Origin: Spodoptera frugiperda
Lineage: Eukaryota > Arthropoda > Insecta > Lepidoptera > Noctuidae
NCBI RefSeq assembly: GCF_023101765.2
Contig: NC_064228.1
Location: forward strand, 6,688,501 to 6,752,500
Direction: 5' to 3'
DNA length: 64,000 bases
The position numbers and the translations under genes were made by a program. Each line of letters starts with the position of its first letter. Within the stretch, counting starts at the first letter, position 1. This document shows positions 49,201 to 56,233 of this stretch, piece after piece. The notes beneath the pieces are model-generated. The model did not search any database, was not told where the DNA came from, and saw only the letters and a program-made list of their open reading frames with translations.

Positions 49201-49252
49201 ATTATTTCTTTTTTGTTACAGTTCCGGTCTTATGTCATCGTCCATAGAGGAG
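22181..49252 (+). CDS. PHLDB1: LL5/PHLDB-family protein (FHA + coiled coil), incomplete at both ends
   Basis: Twelve exons join in one frame: 22181-22263, 22887-23060, 23974-24117, 24579-25456, 31994-32099, 33551-33671, 33985-34969, 35367-35566, 35889-36017, 36306-37570, 38094-38343 and 49222-49252, giving 1455 codons. Recognised by family blocks: [14 protein letters not shown] and [10 protein letters not shown] (FHA region), [32 protein letters not shown] and [19 protein letters not shown]. These correspond closely to vertebrate PHLDB1/PHLDB2. In that family the protein binds phosphoinositides through a C-terminal PH domain and helps anchor microtubule ends and basement-membrane contacts at the cell cortex. 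The PH exon is not in the window. The FHA-to-coil linker is long and disordered, with many Y-x-N motifs. The symbol marks family membership; PHLDB1 and PHLDB2 cannot be separated for an insect. All intron boundaries are GT-AG and phases agree at every junction. Confidence 0.9.
22323..22503 (-). CDS. opposite-strand exon-like block, unrecognised product
   Basis: On the minus strand a good acceptor (gggtcttttttcag) at 22504 and a perfect GTAAGT donor below 22323 enclose a 181-base open block. It begins with [20 protein letters not shown], continues with [20 protein letters not shown], and ends AHHHVLWLK. Base composition is much richer in G+C than the surrounding intron and many third positions are G or C, as in the FHA exons. 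I do not recognise the protein family. It lies inside the first intron of the LL5/PHLDB gene, so it may belong to a nested antisense gene or be a captured exon. No partner exon was identified. Confidence 0.45.
22661..22807 (+). mobile_element. family A repeat with large internal deletion
   Basis: Both ends are present (GTAAGCAGACGAATCACG and GAAGCCATGACTCTCCCACA) in the first FHA intron. Confidence 0.7.
22887..23060 (+). CDS. PHLDB1: LL5/PHLDB exon: FHA domain core
   Basis: 174 bases between ccaattccag and GTCAGT encode [20 protein letters not shown] and onward to [13 protein letters not shown]. It contains the FHA signatures: the [12 protein letters not shown] strand-loop, SVHCRV in place of the usual SxxHC, and the family motif DG-PV-PTRL-QG. 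Phase-1 introns on both sides keep the frame with the adjoining exons. A family D SINE begins about 40 bases beyond the donor. Confidence 0.92.
23099..23385 (+). mobile_element. SINE family D, full length
   Basis: Family D is a tRNA-derived SINE with A box TGGTCGAGTGG and a B-box-like GGGTTCAATTGCC, followed by a ~200-base body ending in CTACCCCTTCGGGGATAAAA. This copy begins about 40 bases after the FHA core exon. Confidence 0.85.
23808..23918 (+). mobile_element. family A repeat, right third
   Basis: GAAACACAACGCAAGCGTTG to AGCATGGCTCTCCCACAC, ending 55 bases before the next exon. Confidence 0.8.
23974..24117 (+). CDS. PHLDB1: LL5/PHLDB exon: end of FHA domain
   Basis: 144 bases after cttcttctttcag encode [20 protein letters not shown] followed by LMKSVLP. 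The [13 protein letters not shown] block is the strongest single identifier of the PHLDB family. The donor is GTTTGT, weaker than its neighbours, and the exon is phase 1 at both ends. Confidence 0.92.
24579..25456 (+). CDS. PHLDB1: LL5/PHLDB exon: disordered linker with Y-x-N motifs
   Basis: 878 bases after tttgtccacag encode 292 complete residues after the split Ala codon. The segment is Asn, Ser and Lys rich without an obvious fold. It includes a proline motif [15 protein letters not shown] that could bind SH3 domains, two IYGKI repeats, and Y-x-N tripeptides YVN, YMN, YAN, YNN and YAN. The exon ends phase 0 at ETRRLR before GTATGT. It corresponds in position to the Ser/Pro-rich linker of vertebrate PHLDB1 but is not alignable by eye. 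Confidence 0.85.
25525..25640. repeat. family J repeat (LINE 3' remnant)
   Basis: The phrase GTCCACTGTTGGACATAGGT and the following 80 bases belong to a common lepidopteran repeat. A relative lies at 62130-62225. It is just inside the intron after the exon ending 25456. Confidence 0.45.
26494..26649. mobile_element. family F MITE, near complete
   Basis: CCCTTAGAACAAGTTTGCTT at the left, reversed at the right as CCCTTAGTATAAGTTTACGT. The interior GAACGCGCTCTCGTTTCG is shared with the other copies. Confidence 0.75.
26937..27083 (+). mobile_element. family B repeat, full length
   Basis: GGAGCTGCGGATTACCTAGC to ATGATTATCCCCCCTC and an A tract. Confidence 0.83.
27365..27425 (-). mobile_element. 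SINE family E head fragment
   Basis: GCCGGTGCAGAAATCGGAAC then CCGTGACACGTTGCACAGCAGCTGG-type head, shown here in part. Confidence 0.5.
27755..27897 (-). mobile_element. LINE 3' end remnant
   Basis: Minus strand encodes [20 protein letters not shown] then LIGRRAPS, the same RT C-terminus as at 61358, but with no stop after GRRAPS. It lies in the intron between 25456 and 31994. Confidence 0.65.
28281..28371 (+). mobile_element. family A repeat, internal fragment
   Basis: GGGATAATTGGGCCTCCGTT to GTGGTATCACTCCGGTCA. Confidence 0.7.
28917..29048 (+). mobile_element. family B repeat
   Basis: TGGTTACCGGGGCTCCGGCT to GATGATTTAACCCCTCAAAA. Confidence 0.8.
29353..29567 (+). mobile_element. family A repeat, lacking head
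   Basis: GTTACAAGTGCGTCGCCGGC to GAAGCGTGGGTCTCCCACG. Confidence 0.8.
29871..30105 (-). mobile_element. family A repeat, nearly complete
   Basis: GTGTAGGAGAGTCATGCTTC to GATCCGTCTGCTCGC. Confidence 0.83.
30912..31430 (+). CDS. alternative first exon of LL5/PHLDB (internal promoter isoform)
   Basis: A CAAAATGG start opens 173 codons beginning [20 protein letters not shown] and ending [11 protein letters not shown], followed by a GTGAGT donor in phase 0. That is the phase needed to join the next exon at 31994. The protein is basic and strongly helical, with heptad-like Leu/Ile spacing. I recognise no family. No acceptor upstream gives a phase-0 entry, which argues for a first exon rather than a skipped internal one. 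It would yield an isoform lacking the FHA domain but keeping the coiled coils. It could also be the end of an unrelated nested transcript. Confidence 0.6.
31994..32099 (+). CDS. PHLDB1: LL5/PHLDB exon: conserved LCAEY coil
   Basis: 106 bases after catcttgttccag encode [20 protein letters not shown] and then [15 protein letters not shown]. This matches the vertebrate block QERLREQE...RLETILNLCAEY. It starts phase 0, compatible with both the exon ending at 25456 and the alternative first exon ending at 31430, and ends phase 1 at GTGAGT. Confidence 0.9.
32132..32180. repeat. family K repeat
   Basis: ACACAATAGAAAAGTCATTG then TGTCTCGCGTCAGATCTGACG. A similar block lies at 60240-60290. Confidence 0.5.
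32514..32605 (-). repeat. family H fragment
   Basis: GGATGATGACGAGGTATAAA, then TTAGTTAGGTAATG and TTTGACACGTATTAAA, match the right half of family H in inverse orientation. Confidence 0.6.
33195..33232 (-). repeat. family B end fragment
   Basis: GGGTATGAAAATCATCCAAT then GGCTTTTCCCGCC. Confidence 0.45.
33551..33671 (+). CDS. PHLDB1: LL5/PHLDB exon
   Basis: 121 bases after cattgtatttccag-type acceptor encode [20 protein letters not shown] and then [19 protein letters not shown], ending phase 2 at GTGAGT. The [10 protein letters not shown] element resembles a short conserved motif in the vertebrate proteins. The rest looks disordered. Confidence 0.85.
33985..34969 (+). CDS. PHLDB1: LL5/PHLDB exon: disordered region leading into coiled coil
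   Basis: 985 bases after ctctcatttccag encode about 328 residues. The first half is Pro/Ser/Asn rich, with Y-x-N motifs SSYENF, NNYENV, PYENV, YRN and YGN, and several SP sites. The second half becomes acidic and helical ([20 protein letters not shown], then [20 protein letters not shown]), the start of a coiled coil. It ends phase 0 at DDILRE before GTAAGT. A family D SINE starts about 40 bases past the donor. Confidence 0.88.
35006..35275 (+). mobile_element. SINE family D, nearly full length
   Basis: A perfect B box GGGTTCGATTCCC is present and the A-box side is worn (AGAGTGGTCGC). The coding frame of the preceding exon reads into it for about 190 bases, an artefact. It starts about 37 bases after the donor at 34970. 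Confidence 0.85.
35367..35566 (+). CDS. PHLDB1: LL5/PHLDB exon: coiled coil
   Basis: 200 bases after tttctttttccag encode [20 protein letters not shown] followed by a Lys/Glu-rich helix. [10 protein letters not shown] matches the EMERALLQGE block of vertebrate PHLDB1. The exon begins phase 0 and ends with two bases of an Arg codon at GTAAGT. Confidence 0.9.
35889..36017 (+). CDS. PHLDB1: LL5/PHLDB exon: EDLEFQ coiled coil
   Basis: 129 bases after cttctatttcag encode [20 protein letters not shown] and then [22 protein letters not shown]. The EDLEFQ-LE-ES block is almost identical in vertebrate PHLDB1/2, and both splice phases (2 and 2) agree with neighbours. Confidence 0.92.
36306..37570 (+). 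CDS. PHLDB1: LL5/PHLDB exon: coiled coil, basic disordered tail, TL--ME motif
   Basis: 1265 bases after ttatcttttacag encode about 421 residues. The first ~80 residues finish the coiled coil ([20 protein letters not shown]). A Ser/Lys-rich disordered part follows, including the basic, aromatic stretch [20 protein letters not shown], which could contact membranes. The end, [20 protein letters not shown], corresponds to the vertebrate segment just before GQQVIEEQRRR. The donor is GTAAAT, phase 1. Confidence 0.9.
37686..37885 (+). mobile_element. SINE family E, full length
   Basis: Head CGGTTAGCGCGGTAGCTGCC with B box GGTTCGATTACC, then TTCACAAATTGTTGAATTGG. It lies in the intron after the exon ending 37570. 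Confidence 0.75.
38094..38343 (+). CDS. PHLDB1: LL5/PHLDB exon: VIENER coil and Ser-rich segment
   Basis: 250 bases after ctcttcccaaaag encode [20 protein letters not shown], then [10 protein letters not shown], then an acidic Ser-rich tail ending IFEE plus two bases. Vertebrate PHLDB1 has QQVIEEQRRRLAELKQK here followed by a similar Ser-rich segment. GTAAGT follows. A MITE of family F starts 47 bases downstream. Confidence 0.88.
38390..38510. mobile_element. family F MITE, complete, TA-flanked
   Basis: 121 bases bounded by the perfect inverted repeats CCCTTAGTACGAG and CTCGTACTAAGGG, flanked by TA on both sides. That suggests mobilisation by a Tc1/mariner-type transposase, which is inference. 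The interior is itself palindromic around CCAATCAGAGCGCCGA. Confidence 0.85.
39092..39130 (-). repeat. family A head fragment
   Basis: GGCGGCGATTGCTTACCATC then AGGTGATCCGTCTG. Confidence 0.6.
40560..40930 (+). repeat. four-copy degenerate ~90-base tandem repeat
   Basis: Units starting near 40561, 40663, 40754 and 40844 share AATATGCTCACCCTTTCTGAAAG-type heads (shown here in part), a GTGCCAAAATGTTC middle and an ACCTTCGTAATGTATCATA end. A further head at ~40328 resembles a family D SINE tail, a possible source. Confidence 0.8.
41232..41486 (-). mobile_element. 5'-truncated copy of the 11.6-kb LINE (3' UTR only)
   Basis: Reverse-strand match to 14853-15105, including GAAATGCCGGCCTCAT and the AAATAAATATCATTTAT end. 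It differs by scattered substitutions, so it is an independent, older or separate insertion. Confidence 0.85.
42183..42241. repeat. family F right-end fragment
   Basis: GCTCTTTCGTTTCGATCATG and TAAACGTAAAACAAACTCTT ahead of ACTAAG identify the half-element. Confidence 0.55.
42745..42900 (-). mobile_element. SINE family E, with internal deletion
   Basis: TTGCCCCAGACTGGGGTTTT through CGTGCGGGAATTGGGCCCGC. Confidence 0.7.
43373..43519 (-). mobile_element. family B repeat, full length
   Basis: AAATCATCCAATGACTTCTC to ACGCAGCCAGCAGCTCCGG. Confidence 0.82.
44018..44182 (+). mobile_element. SINE family C, 3' part
   Basis: From the GAAGGAAACCTGG body to CCACTTATAGGCTGTTGATG. Confidence 0.65.
44466..44614 (+). 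mobile_element. family B repeat, full length
   Basis: TTCCGGAGCTGCGGACTACA to ATTTTCTCCCCAAC and an A tract. Confidence 0.82.
44958..45069. repeat. family F right half
   Basis: GATTGGCCGGCTCGAATAAA through AGCAAACTCGTACTAAGGG; the left terminal repeat is missing. Confidence 0.65.
45215..45305 (+). mobile_element. family B repeat, left part
   Basis: AGGGGCTCCGACTCGCAGTA to TCTCGCCCAAGGCG. Confidence 0.7.
45968..46073 (-). repeat. family A internal fragment
   Basis: AAAAGGCCGACAACGCACTT then GTAATGCTTTTGGTGTTTCG. Confidence 0.65.
46600..46893 (+). repeat. family H dispersed repeat
   Basis: Shares GATTCGTTTTATCTAAGTAT followed by TGTTATCTTATATGACAAAATAA with 55605-55917, and the end CATACCCCGTCATCATCC. 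Confidence 0.8.
47265..47385 (+). mobile_element. SINE family D fragment
   Basis: AATATTTCTCAGTAAGGAGC through GGTGTATGGCAATGG and a worn tail. Confidence 0.5.
47434..47470 (-). repeat. LINE tail remnant (TTTGA-type)
   Basis: CAAATCAAATCAAATCC followed by TTTATTTGCC is the reverse complement of an AATAAA-plus-TTTGA-repeat tail, typical of LINE 3' ends. Confidence 0.4.
47505..47633 (-). mobile_element. family B repeat
   Basis: AAATCATCCAATGACTTCTC to GACAGTCCGCAGCTCCGG. Confidence 0.78.
47680..47856 (-). mobile_element. SINE family D, 3' part
   Basis: CGAAGGGGTAGGCAGAGGTC through TGAGGAATTTTCTAGAAACC. Confidence 0.75.
48543..48562. repeat. (GT)10 microsatellite
   Basis: Ten GT units end five bases before the ATG of an alternative first exon, so they would lie in its 5' leader. 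Confidence 0.85.
48568..48620 (+). CDS. alternative first exon of LL5/PHLDB with Lys/Cys N-terminus
   Basis: TTCAAAATG is a good insect start context. It opens [17 protein letters not shown] plus two bases, then GTAAGT. Joined in phase to the micro-exon at 49222 it reads ...[18 protein letters not shown]. This isoform would lack the FHA and most of the coil and keep only the C-terminal PH part that lies to the right. A Lys-rich stretch followed by three Cys (one created at the splice) is typical of N-terminal palmitoylation sites, which is inference. Nothing in the family that I know of documents this exon. Confidence 0.5.
48681..48736 (+). mobile_element. SINE family C, tRNA-like head only
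   Basis: AGCCCGGAGGTTTAAGACGC through GTGCGGGTTCGAATAC, with an intact B box. It starts 60 bases inside the intron after the alternative exon at 48620. Confidence 0.7.
49222..49252 (+). CDS. PHLDB1: LL5/PHLDB micro-exon (31 bases)
   Basis: After tcttttttgttacag, 31 bases encode (S)[10 protein letters not shown] before GTGAGT. The phase-2 entry and phase-0 exit fit the exon ending at 38343. The peptide lines up with vertebrate PHLDB1 SASGLDMGKIEEME, in the correct order relative to the preceding exon. It is also in phase with the alternative first exon at 48568. The intron from 38344 would be 10.9 kb. Shortness limits certainty, but splice sites, phase and peptide all agree. Confidence 0.65.
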
Positions 49253-49417
49253 GTGAGTGGTTTGTTTTTATTTATTTTAAGCCGCCATCTTGCGTTGACA
49301 AACTGTTAACATGTGTCATTATACTGTAAAGTATTCAGTCGTTGTGTCATGTGATTTTCATTATTTTCTTTGGCTAAAACATTTTGAAGATATTTTAAGC
49401 ACATTATTATGTTTTTT

Positions 49418-49560
49418 GGTATAAGCCAGTAAACGGGCAGATAAATCACCTGATGGTAAGCAATCGCCACCACCTATGGACACCCGAAACAACAGAGGCG
49501 TTACAAGTGCGTTGTCGATCTTTTGGGGGTTAGGAATTTAAGGGTAGTTGGGGAAAGGGG
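49418..49560 (+). mobile_element. family A repeat, left half
   Basis: GGTATAAGCCAGTAAACGGG to GGGTAGTTGGGGAAAGG. It joins a family E fragment. Confidence 0.75.
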
Positions 49561-49569
49561 GTAATGTAT

Positions 49570-49680
49570 TTGCAACAACAATTTGGAGATCACACGAAGA
49601 ATTGGTTCCATGTGAGAATCAAATCCAAACCGTGTACCGGGTACCCGTTTGGCCTACTACTGCGCAAACCATGCAGTCCA
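49570..49680 (-). mobile_element. SINE family E head part
   Basis: CAACAACAATTTGGAGATCA through CAAATCCAAACCGTGTACCG. Confidence 0.6.
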
Positions 49681-49916
49681 AGTTTTGATATTAAAATTCT
49701 CTAGTGTATTCTAATAGTGTAAACGTAATCCAGATACGTATTGCAAATTAGAGTGTTTTTTTAATACATAAACCTGTCAGAAAGAGAAACCTCTTCTAGT
49801 TAAAGTAGTTGTATAAATATTGGCTACCGATATTGACACTGTAGTGAAACTATTTGCTGAGACATTTAGCATTACGCGACTCAATGAATGGGCATCGTAA
49901 AATGTATGTTTTGATG

Positions 49917-50080
49917 GTATAAGCCGATAAACAAATAGACGGATCACTTAATGTCAAAGTCATCGGCGTCGCCCATGGGTACCCGAAACACCAGAGCAGT
50001 TACAAGTGCGTTGCCAACCTTTTGGGAGAGGGCGGGATTTGGGGATTGCGGAGATTGACATGGGGAGTAATTGGGTTTCC
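49917..50080 (+). mobile_element. family A repeat, left half, diverged
   Basis: GTATAAGCCGATAAACAAAT, then CGTCGCCCATGGGTACCCGA. Confidence 0.7.
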
Positions 50081-51629
50081 CTGCGTGTAGATACTTTGGA
50101 CCTAAAAAGGTTTATTCTGAACGAAGATCCGAATATTGATTTTAAGACCTGACAGTGGCCAGTGCCTAACAAAATAATAAATGCATTTATTTATTTCATG
50201 ATTCATTGTATTCATGAATAAAATAAACCAGGTAACTTAAACACATACATACAAACGTCTTAAATTATTTAGAACACTTAAATGAAAGAAAACAGAATTA
50301 ATCAACAATGGTCTACATATTCTAACATAGTGTAACCTAGTTTCTCATTTATTTATTAAACTATAGTTTTATCTTCAATACTGACTGTTTTCTGAGAAAT
50401 ATGAAGAAATATAGATTGTATACTGTGACAAAACTTGTAGATAGGTTATAAGCGCTAAGAAAGTGGCATAGTAAAATGTGGACAATTAGCATCTTTTTTG
50501 TAGGATGGGACTCCACGTTGGAAAATCGGTGTGGTTTGTAACGTCCCGCGCTCACCTAAAGTGTCACGCATTATGTTAAAGGGATATCCAGTTATAACAT
50601 ATCCTCTTGGCTGCATTTTCTCAATTACCCATGCATTTAATAGAAAATTACAATTGCATACTCGATAAGTATTAAATACCTACCTACGTTCAACCGAATT
50701 TGGCCAACACACAAAAGATGAAAATTATAAAAATAGCAATGTAGGTTGGAATTCCAATAAAAAGTTATTTGTTCTTCAAAAAGGACAAGCCACAAATAGA
50801 CACTAAACATGCATGTAGCAAATATTCTACACTGCAGTTCTTAATTTAACGATGCAACGTCAAGACATAAAATACACCGACTCTCCCATTTTTCATAAAT
50901 ATCTGGACAAATATTTTTAGTTAGAACAAAAGACGATTGTAATACACGTATACAGTATTAGGTACATAGTGTCAATCGTATTGTAATTTATACGATTTAA
51001 GTAAAACTTTAATGACGTTACTCGATTACTTTCAAGCAACTCTAGGGCCCATAATATCCCATGATTTTAAACAGTATTTGCGCAAATATTCCACTGAAAT
51101 GCATGGGCACTTAAAGTCAAGACGGATTAGCTGATGACTTGTCATTACCATAATTGTAGCAACAAGGCAATAGCGGTCTGTCTTCTCTCTAAAAATCGAT
51201 TTTCACTGGTAAGAACTGATTTCCACGAAAGTTTTAACCCTAGCAAAAAAATGCAAATGCATGCAACTGCTCAGCATCCATTAACTCATTTAAACGCATG
51301 TTAAGGGAACATGTTTTTGTTTACACGTTGAGTCGAAATAAAAACAAACAAAAGATATACTAGCCAGACTATCTGGAATGTAGTTATTTGATACATAGTC
51401 TAATTGAATGCATTTGTAAAGGTTGCTGACCTCTCACGAGGTGTGTCGATGCGGGTAGTTGAAGGATCAAGTGATGAATCACATGGTTACAAAGGAATAG
51501 TTATTGGTGTCCTGAATTGTATGAATCAGATGTTTATTTATTGATCTGGTGATTTACGGATGCATCTGTGTGTCTTGAGGTGTCGAGCTCAATCTAAAAG
51601 ACAAGTAAAGTCTTACTTATGGTCTTCCA

Positions 51630-51785
51630 TGCCGGAGCTGCGGACTGCCAAGCGGGTTTACCGAGGCTCCGGCTCGAAAAGAAGGAGTAGGAACGGGGTG
51701 GTTATTAGTCAGTAAGAGTCTGACACTCCCTCTCGCCTCGCCCAAGACGAGAGAAGTAAGTGGATGATTTTCCCCCCTTCAACAA
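51630..51785 (+). mobile_element. family B repeat, full length
   Basis: GCCGGAGCTGCGGACTGCCA to GATTTTCCCCCCTTC, one of the cleanest copies. Confidence 0.85.
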
Positions 51786-52395
51786 AAAGCTAGGTGGAGT
51801 GACGATATCCGCTGTGTGACTGGCAGTGGTTGGATGCGAAGGGCTGAAAATGGATGGACTGAAGATGGCTCAGTGGCGTACTTATTGAAGAGTCCTATAC
51901 TCAGCAATGATCAGAACCGAGTTGATATTAAAGATGTTTGGCAGTAAGCTGTCCCTATTTCACAGTTTCTATAACTATCAACATGCAAGACGTAGATACT
52001 TAAATATAGCACTGCCCATAACATAGTCATAGTTTGAAACATAAATAAAGTAGTGTAAACAACGTTTAAATTGTATATCTTTGTATGAATGACGGAATTA
52101 AGACATGGCACACCTGTTTGTCTCTGTAAACTGGATTCTGTGACGTCATAAGCTAGTAATGGCGTCTAATTTTAGATTTGCGTTCCCGTCACAGGCAGAA
52201 AATTATTTTATAGACTGCAGAAGTGAAGACAAATCTTCTATTTTATCTTCTGTATCCACTTATGTCCGAAAACTGTGACCAGACCAGCCTCCAAAGTATG
52301 TGTAACAGCTTCTAAAGTATCTGTACTTTGAAGGGTGATTTAAAAATTGCTGCAGTTAGCTGCAGCATTCTCTAAACTTCTGATACTCTAACTTC

Positions 52396-52572
52396 GATCT
52401 TCAAGCAGACTGCCAAGCGTGGGGATTACCTGCAAACTGCTTAGCGGGTTACCGGAGCTCCGGCTCGAAATACAGAGATAGGAACGGGGTGCTTTTTAGT
52501 CAATAGTGATACTCTTTCTCGCTTCACCCAAGGCGGGAGAAAACATTAGAAGATTTATCCCCTTAAAAAAAA
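52396..52572 (+). mobile_element. family B repeat with extended head
   Basis: The copy starts upstream with CGATCTTCAAGCAGACTGCC and AAGCGTGGGGATTACCTGC, shared (inverted) with 57060-57098. Confidence 0.75.
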
Positions 52573-53439
52573 GTGTAGGGATAATGTTACTTTTTGTCAT
52601 AAAATAAAGTTTTTGAAGGAAAACTCTCCTCTCTCATAGTCTCATCAATTCGGGCCCATTCCATCAATACGTAGAGTAACAGAGAGAGATTATTTTTTAT
52701 AGGGACACTTGTCTGTATGTATAAATATACAGACGACAGAAATAACACTTCCTAACCGCAACGGTAGCCATGACAGTTACAAAAATAGAGAAAAAGTATC
52801 CCATACAAAGCCATCAATTCTTCTAACGATGGTGGACACAAAGTTTAAGAAATTTTCAACCATATACTTAAGGAATAAATCCCAAATTCCACTGACGACA
52901 ATTTTTTCCACACGCCTACCAAACTATCCCAAAAATTGCAGTTTCTTCAACCGATTATCAACCCTATAAAGTTGTGAATAAAGCTCCAATTCTCTTGCAC
53001 AGTGTAGTATACCTTTATATGCGGTTATCTACAGTTAAATACCACCTGTGTTACAAAGACAAACGACCATTTCCCTTACATGCACAGGATGGTCTAAATT
53101 CTTACTTCCTTACTTCATTATGAGCTGGAAATATCTGCTTTGATCATTACTTACTACGTTAAAGGAATTAGGATCTTAATTCGGTTAGATTTGTCGTTTT
53201 CCTGTGATATTTTTGGTGGATTCTTTATCTTTAAGACGCTTTTGCTTTTCCACCAGAGATGTGCTTTGCTACGTTGCTGTAGATGCGTTTGGCTTCCACC
53301 AATCATATTCATTGGTACACATAGCTAAGCTATGTTTTTTATATGAAAAGTTGCGTGATATGGATGCCTGCTATAGATGGCTTTCCTACAATCGATTATT
53401 GCATACTCGAGCTGCGCTGGCTGCGCTATATCAGTGAGC

Positions 53440-53510
53440 CGGTTACGTAGTTTCGTAGCTTAGCTACTACATCAGCATCAGCATAGCATAGCTGATGGGA
53501 AAGCATCCAA
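53440..53510 (+). repeat. family I repeat
   Basis: TACGTAGTTTCGTAGCTTAG then CTACTACATCAGCATC and GATGGGAAAGCATCC. Confidence 0.55.
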
Positions 53511-54055
53511 ACGTTGTCCTTTTTGAGCTGGATCTTTAGAATATAGTAATGTCTTAAAACTTGTTAGATTTATTCTGCTGCACTGATTCCACTTGTTACA
53601 ATCTGTCTTTTAAGATCATTATCTATTATCATTCGCAGCAAAGCGTTTGGACTTTATCAATCGTCCGAAATCAATCGAATTGACGCTTGGCGCCACTTCC
53701 AACCTATTTATTAGAAATATGATAGACATTTAGTTTACTTATGATTTCACAATGGAAGTTTTCGAGAAGGAAAAATTATATAGAACATTTCCTCCTCTGC
53801 CTACCCTACGAAGAATAATATTCGTACGTCTGCCCATCAGTTGGCTGTCAGAACAGACTGTTCTCCATCATTTATACGCCATTTGTAAAGTTTTCCTGTC
53901 AGACATGACAGGGCGATGGGTTTTAGTGGGGAAAGCTCGAAATAAATATGATATGCTAGGGATATTGACTTCTCGTGTGCAATGGGTGGAATGGAATTAC
54001 AATTTAAATGGTGTGAACGTGTGTACTATGGAGAGCACGTTATGTCGTCAGCTCT

Positions 54056-54160
54056 GCTCTCTGCTTGGCTGGCACGAATAAACAAGCCAATCAAAGCACC
54101 CAACGCGCTCTTATTTCGATTACTTTAAACGTAAAACAATCTGGTCCCTAGTGTACTGGT
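54056..54160. repeat. family F right half, diverged
   Basis: GGCTGGCACGAATAAACAAG, CCAACGCGCTCTTATTTCG and TTTAAACGTAAAACAA mark the copy. Confidence 0.5.
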
Positions 54161-54547
54161 TAGTCTCGACAAACGCTACGGAACTTTAAAAATTCTGACA
54201 AGAAAAATGACTAAAGTTTTTGGTTCATCATTTTCATAATCGTTTACCGTTTCTGTACATTGCTGGACATAGTGGACGACATAGGGATCATCAAATGTGA
54301 AAATAGCAATAATAACTATACCAAAATCAATATTTTTATCATACGAACAGATATTTCTATCTCTCAGACTACCATTAATTGTGTAAAATCTTCTGAATTT
54401 CCACTGAAATCTGAAACTCTTGTATTCGTTTCAGTTTACAGGGAACCTGTAACTTTTCTTCAGTTGTCTTCGGTATTATTAATGGTTTCATTTTATATTT
54501 GAATAATGAATTCTGTCAAGTTTCCTATTTCGGGAAATTGAAGTTAT

Positions 54548-54706
54548 TTTGAAGGAAAAACATCGCGAGGAAACCTGGGCTTATAATTTCTAATTATAAG
54601 TTTGAAATCGCCAACCCGCATTGAGCAAGCGTGGTGATTAATGCTCAAACCTTCTCTGTGTGAGAAGAGGCCTTTGTTCAGCAGTGGCCACTTATAGGCT
54701 GATGAT
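54548..54706 (+). mobile_element. SINE family C, 3' part
   Basis: AAGGAAAAACATCGCGAGGA through CACTTATAGGCTGATGATGTG, the best preserved tail in the window. Confidence 0.7.
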
Positions 54707-55604
54707 GTGTGTGGTATTCTGGAAGCAGGAAATGATCGATCAGTACTTCGGCGGATAATATTACATTCAAAATACTAAATTACCTATATAAGCTAAAGTA
54801 TCCGGAGTAATAAAGTATATCATAACTTCGTAAAACAGCTCCACGCAAAAAATTTTGGCCATTATACATTACTTACGCAATTTGGAATGGCTCTCAAGGA
54901 CAAAAATAAGTGTAACATAAATTACAAAACAAAAACTCAACTCTTCCTCGTTTATTACCATTTTACGCGCGAAAGAAACCATAAATTCTCATTCCGTCAA
55001 AAAAAGATCTCAAATCAGATACTAGTAATCCATTGTATTATTACATTTGACACAGAAATACGAAATCTGCCATTATCATTGAGCAAAACATGATAAATTG
55101 ATAACACATTAATCTTGGACTCAAAAACATTACATAATATACAGACACACACTCGTATACATAACATATATAATGAGAAAGCCGTTAAACAATGACAGAG
55201 CCACAGTCATACAATAATTTACATTTCAAATCATACATTTCTCTTGAAACACATCCAAAAAATATTTTTATAACCAAACTCCTTTGATCATTCACATGTA
55301 CCAACGGACTTCCTGCTATCGCCCGTTAATTTTAATTTAAAATAAGAAGGAGAGTTTAAATTTTAATAAAAAAAGTTATGCTTTTCCGGTGGCTACTCTT
55401 TATTATCTTGGCAACACTAAATGGTTTTAAGTGAGTTTTTAATCGGTTATTATTCAAATATTTTATGGGTTTGCCGAGTGGTGGTTTCGGTTTTAATTTT
55501 TGTGTAAGTTATTTAGATTGATTATTTCTATAAAGAATTTCTATCAATTCGATTTTTCTCAAGGCTATAGTATGTTTTTCCTTCACACGTTAATAAAATA
55601 GGGT

Positions 55605-55917
55605 GGATGACTAATTTCTTTTTAATGTCCATCTTGATGTTTTCTAAAATATTAGACACGTATTTTTTTTTTCTCACAGAAACAAATATTTTCGAAGTTA
55701 TATCGATTTAAATTATCGCGTGACGTCACTTCTAGATATATTTTATACGTAGTTGAAAATGACGTATTTGCACCTACTCCTAAACTTTGATTCGTTTTAT
55801 CTAAGTATTGTTATCTTATATGACAAAATAAAAAAATACGTGTCTAATATTTTTACATTACCTAACTGAAGGTCTAAATAGATTTTTAATTTTCATACCC
55901 CGTCATCATCCCTATTG
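55605..55917 (+). repeat. family H dispersed repeat with short inverted ends
   Basis: Direct-orientation relative of 46600-46893. The left end AATAGGGTGGATGAC and the right end, reversed AATAGGGATGATGAC, suggest terminal inverted repeats, so this is likely a MITE. It ends about 145 bases before the DRE cluster. Confidence 0.75.
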
Positions 55918-56061
55918 TGCCTTAACCGAAAAACCGGACACAACATTAAAAATAAAACAAAAACACTTTCACTATAAGGAAGTGATGTAAAGATAACAAA
56001 ATACACAAACCACGCCTAAATACGATAAATAAACAACATACAATTTAAGTGCTTACGATTA

Positions 56062-56109
56062 TATCGATAATCGAACAATTATCGATATTTTTATCGGTGC
56101 TAATCGATT
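56062..56109. promoter_or_regulatory. DRE (TATCGATA) cluster, putative promoter
   Basis: TATCGATA occurs perfectly at 56062-56069 and 56080-56087, with a related AATCGATT at 56102-56109. In insects this palindrome is the DRE, bound by DREF and BEAF, and marks TATA-less promoters. It lies about 130-170 bases upstream of an ATG that leads into a consensus donor. Confidence 0.6.
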
Positions 56110-56233
56110 TTATCGACCCTTGCATTCCTTGGTCAACCTCATTCGACTAAAATTTTCGTTGTAATCGGGTTGTTAATTGTGGTATTTAAGTATTTATAAA
56201 TAGATTTTATTGAAAAGTGATTGTGTTATAAAA

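Larger units (their letters stand above)
49253..56061. other. non-coding stretch (probable intron)
   Basis: Holds family A, B, C, E, F, H and I copies. 50100-51600 and 52600-53400 show nothing recognisable. The coiled-coil and PH exons expected next were searched for by eye and not found. Confidence 0.55.

Noticed and set aside
53752..54081. 109-residue open frame beginning MEVFEKEKLYRTF
   Set aside because: It runs into a family F MITE at its end, has no conserved motif, and lacks a plausible donor; kept only as a possibility.
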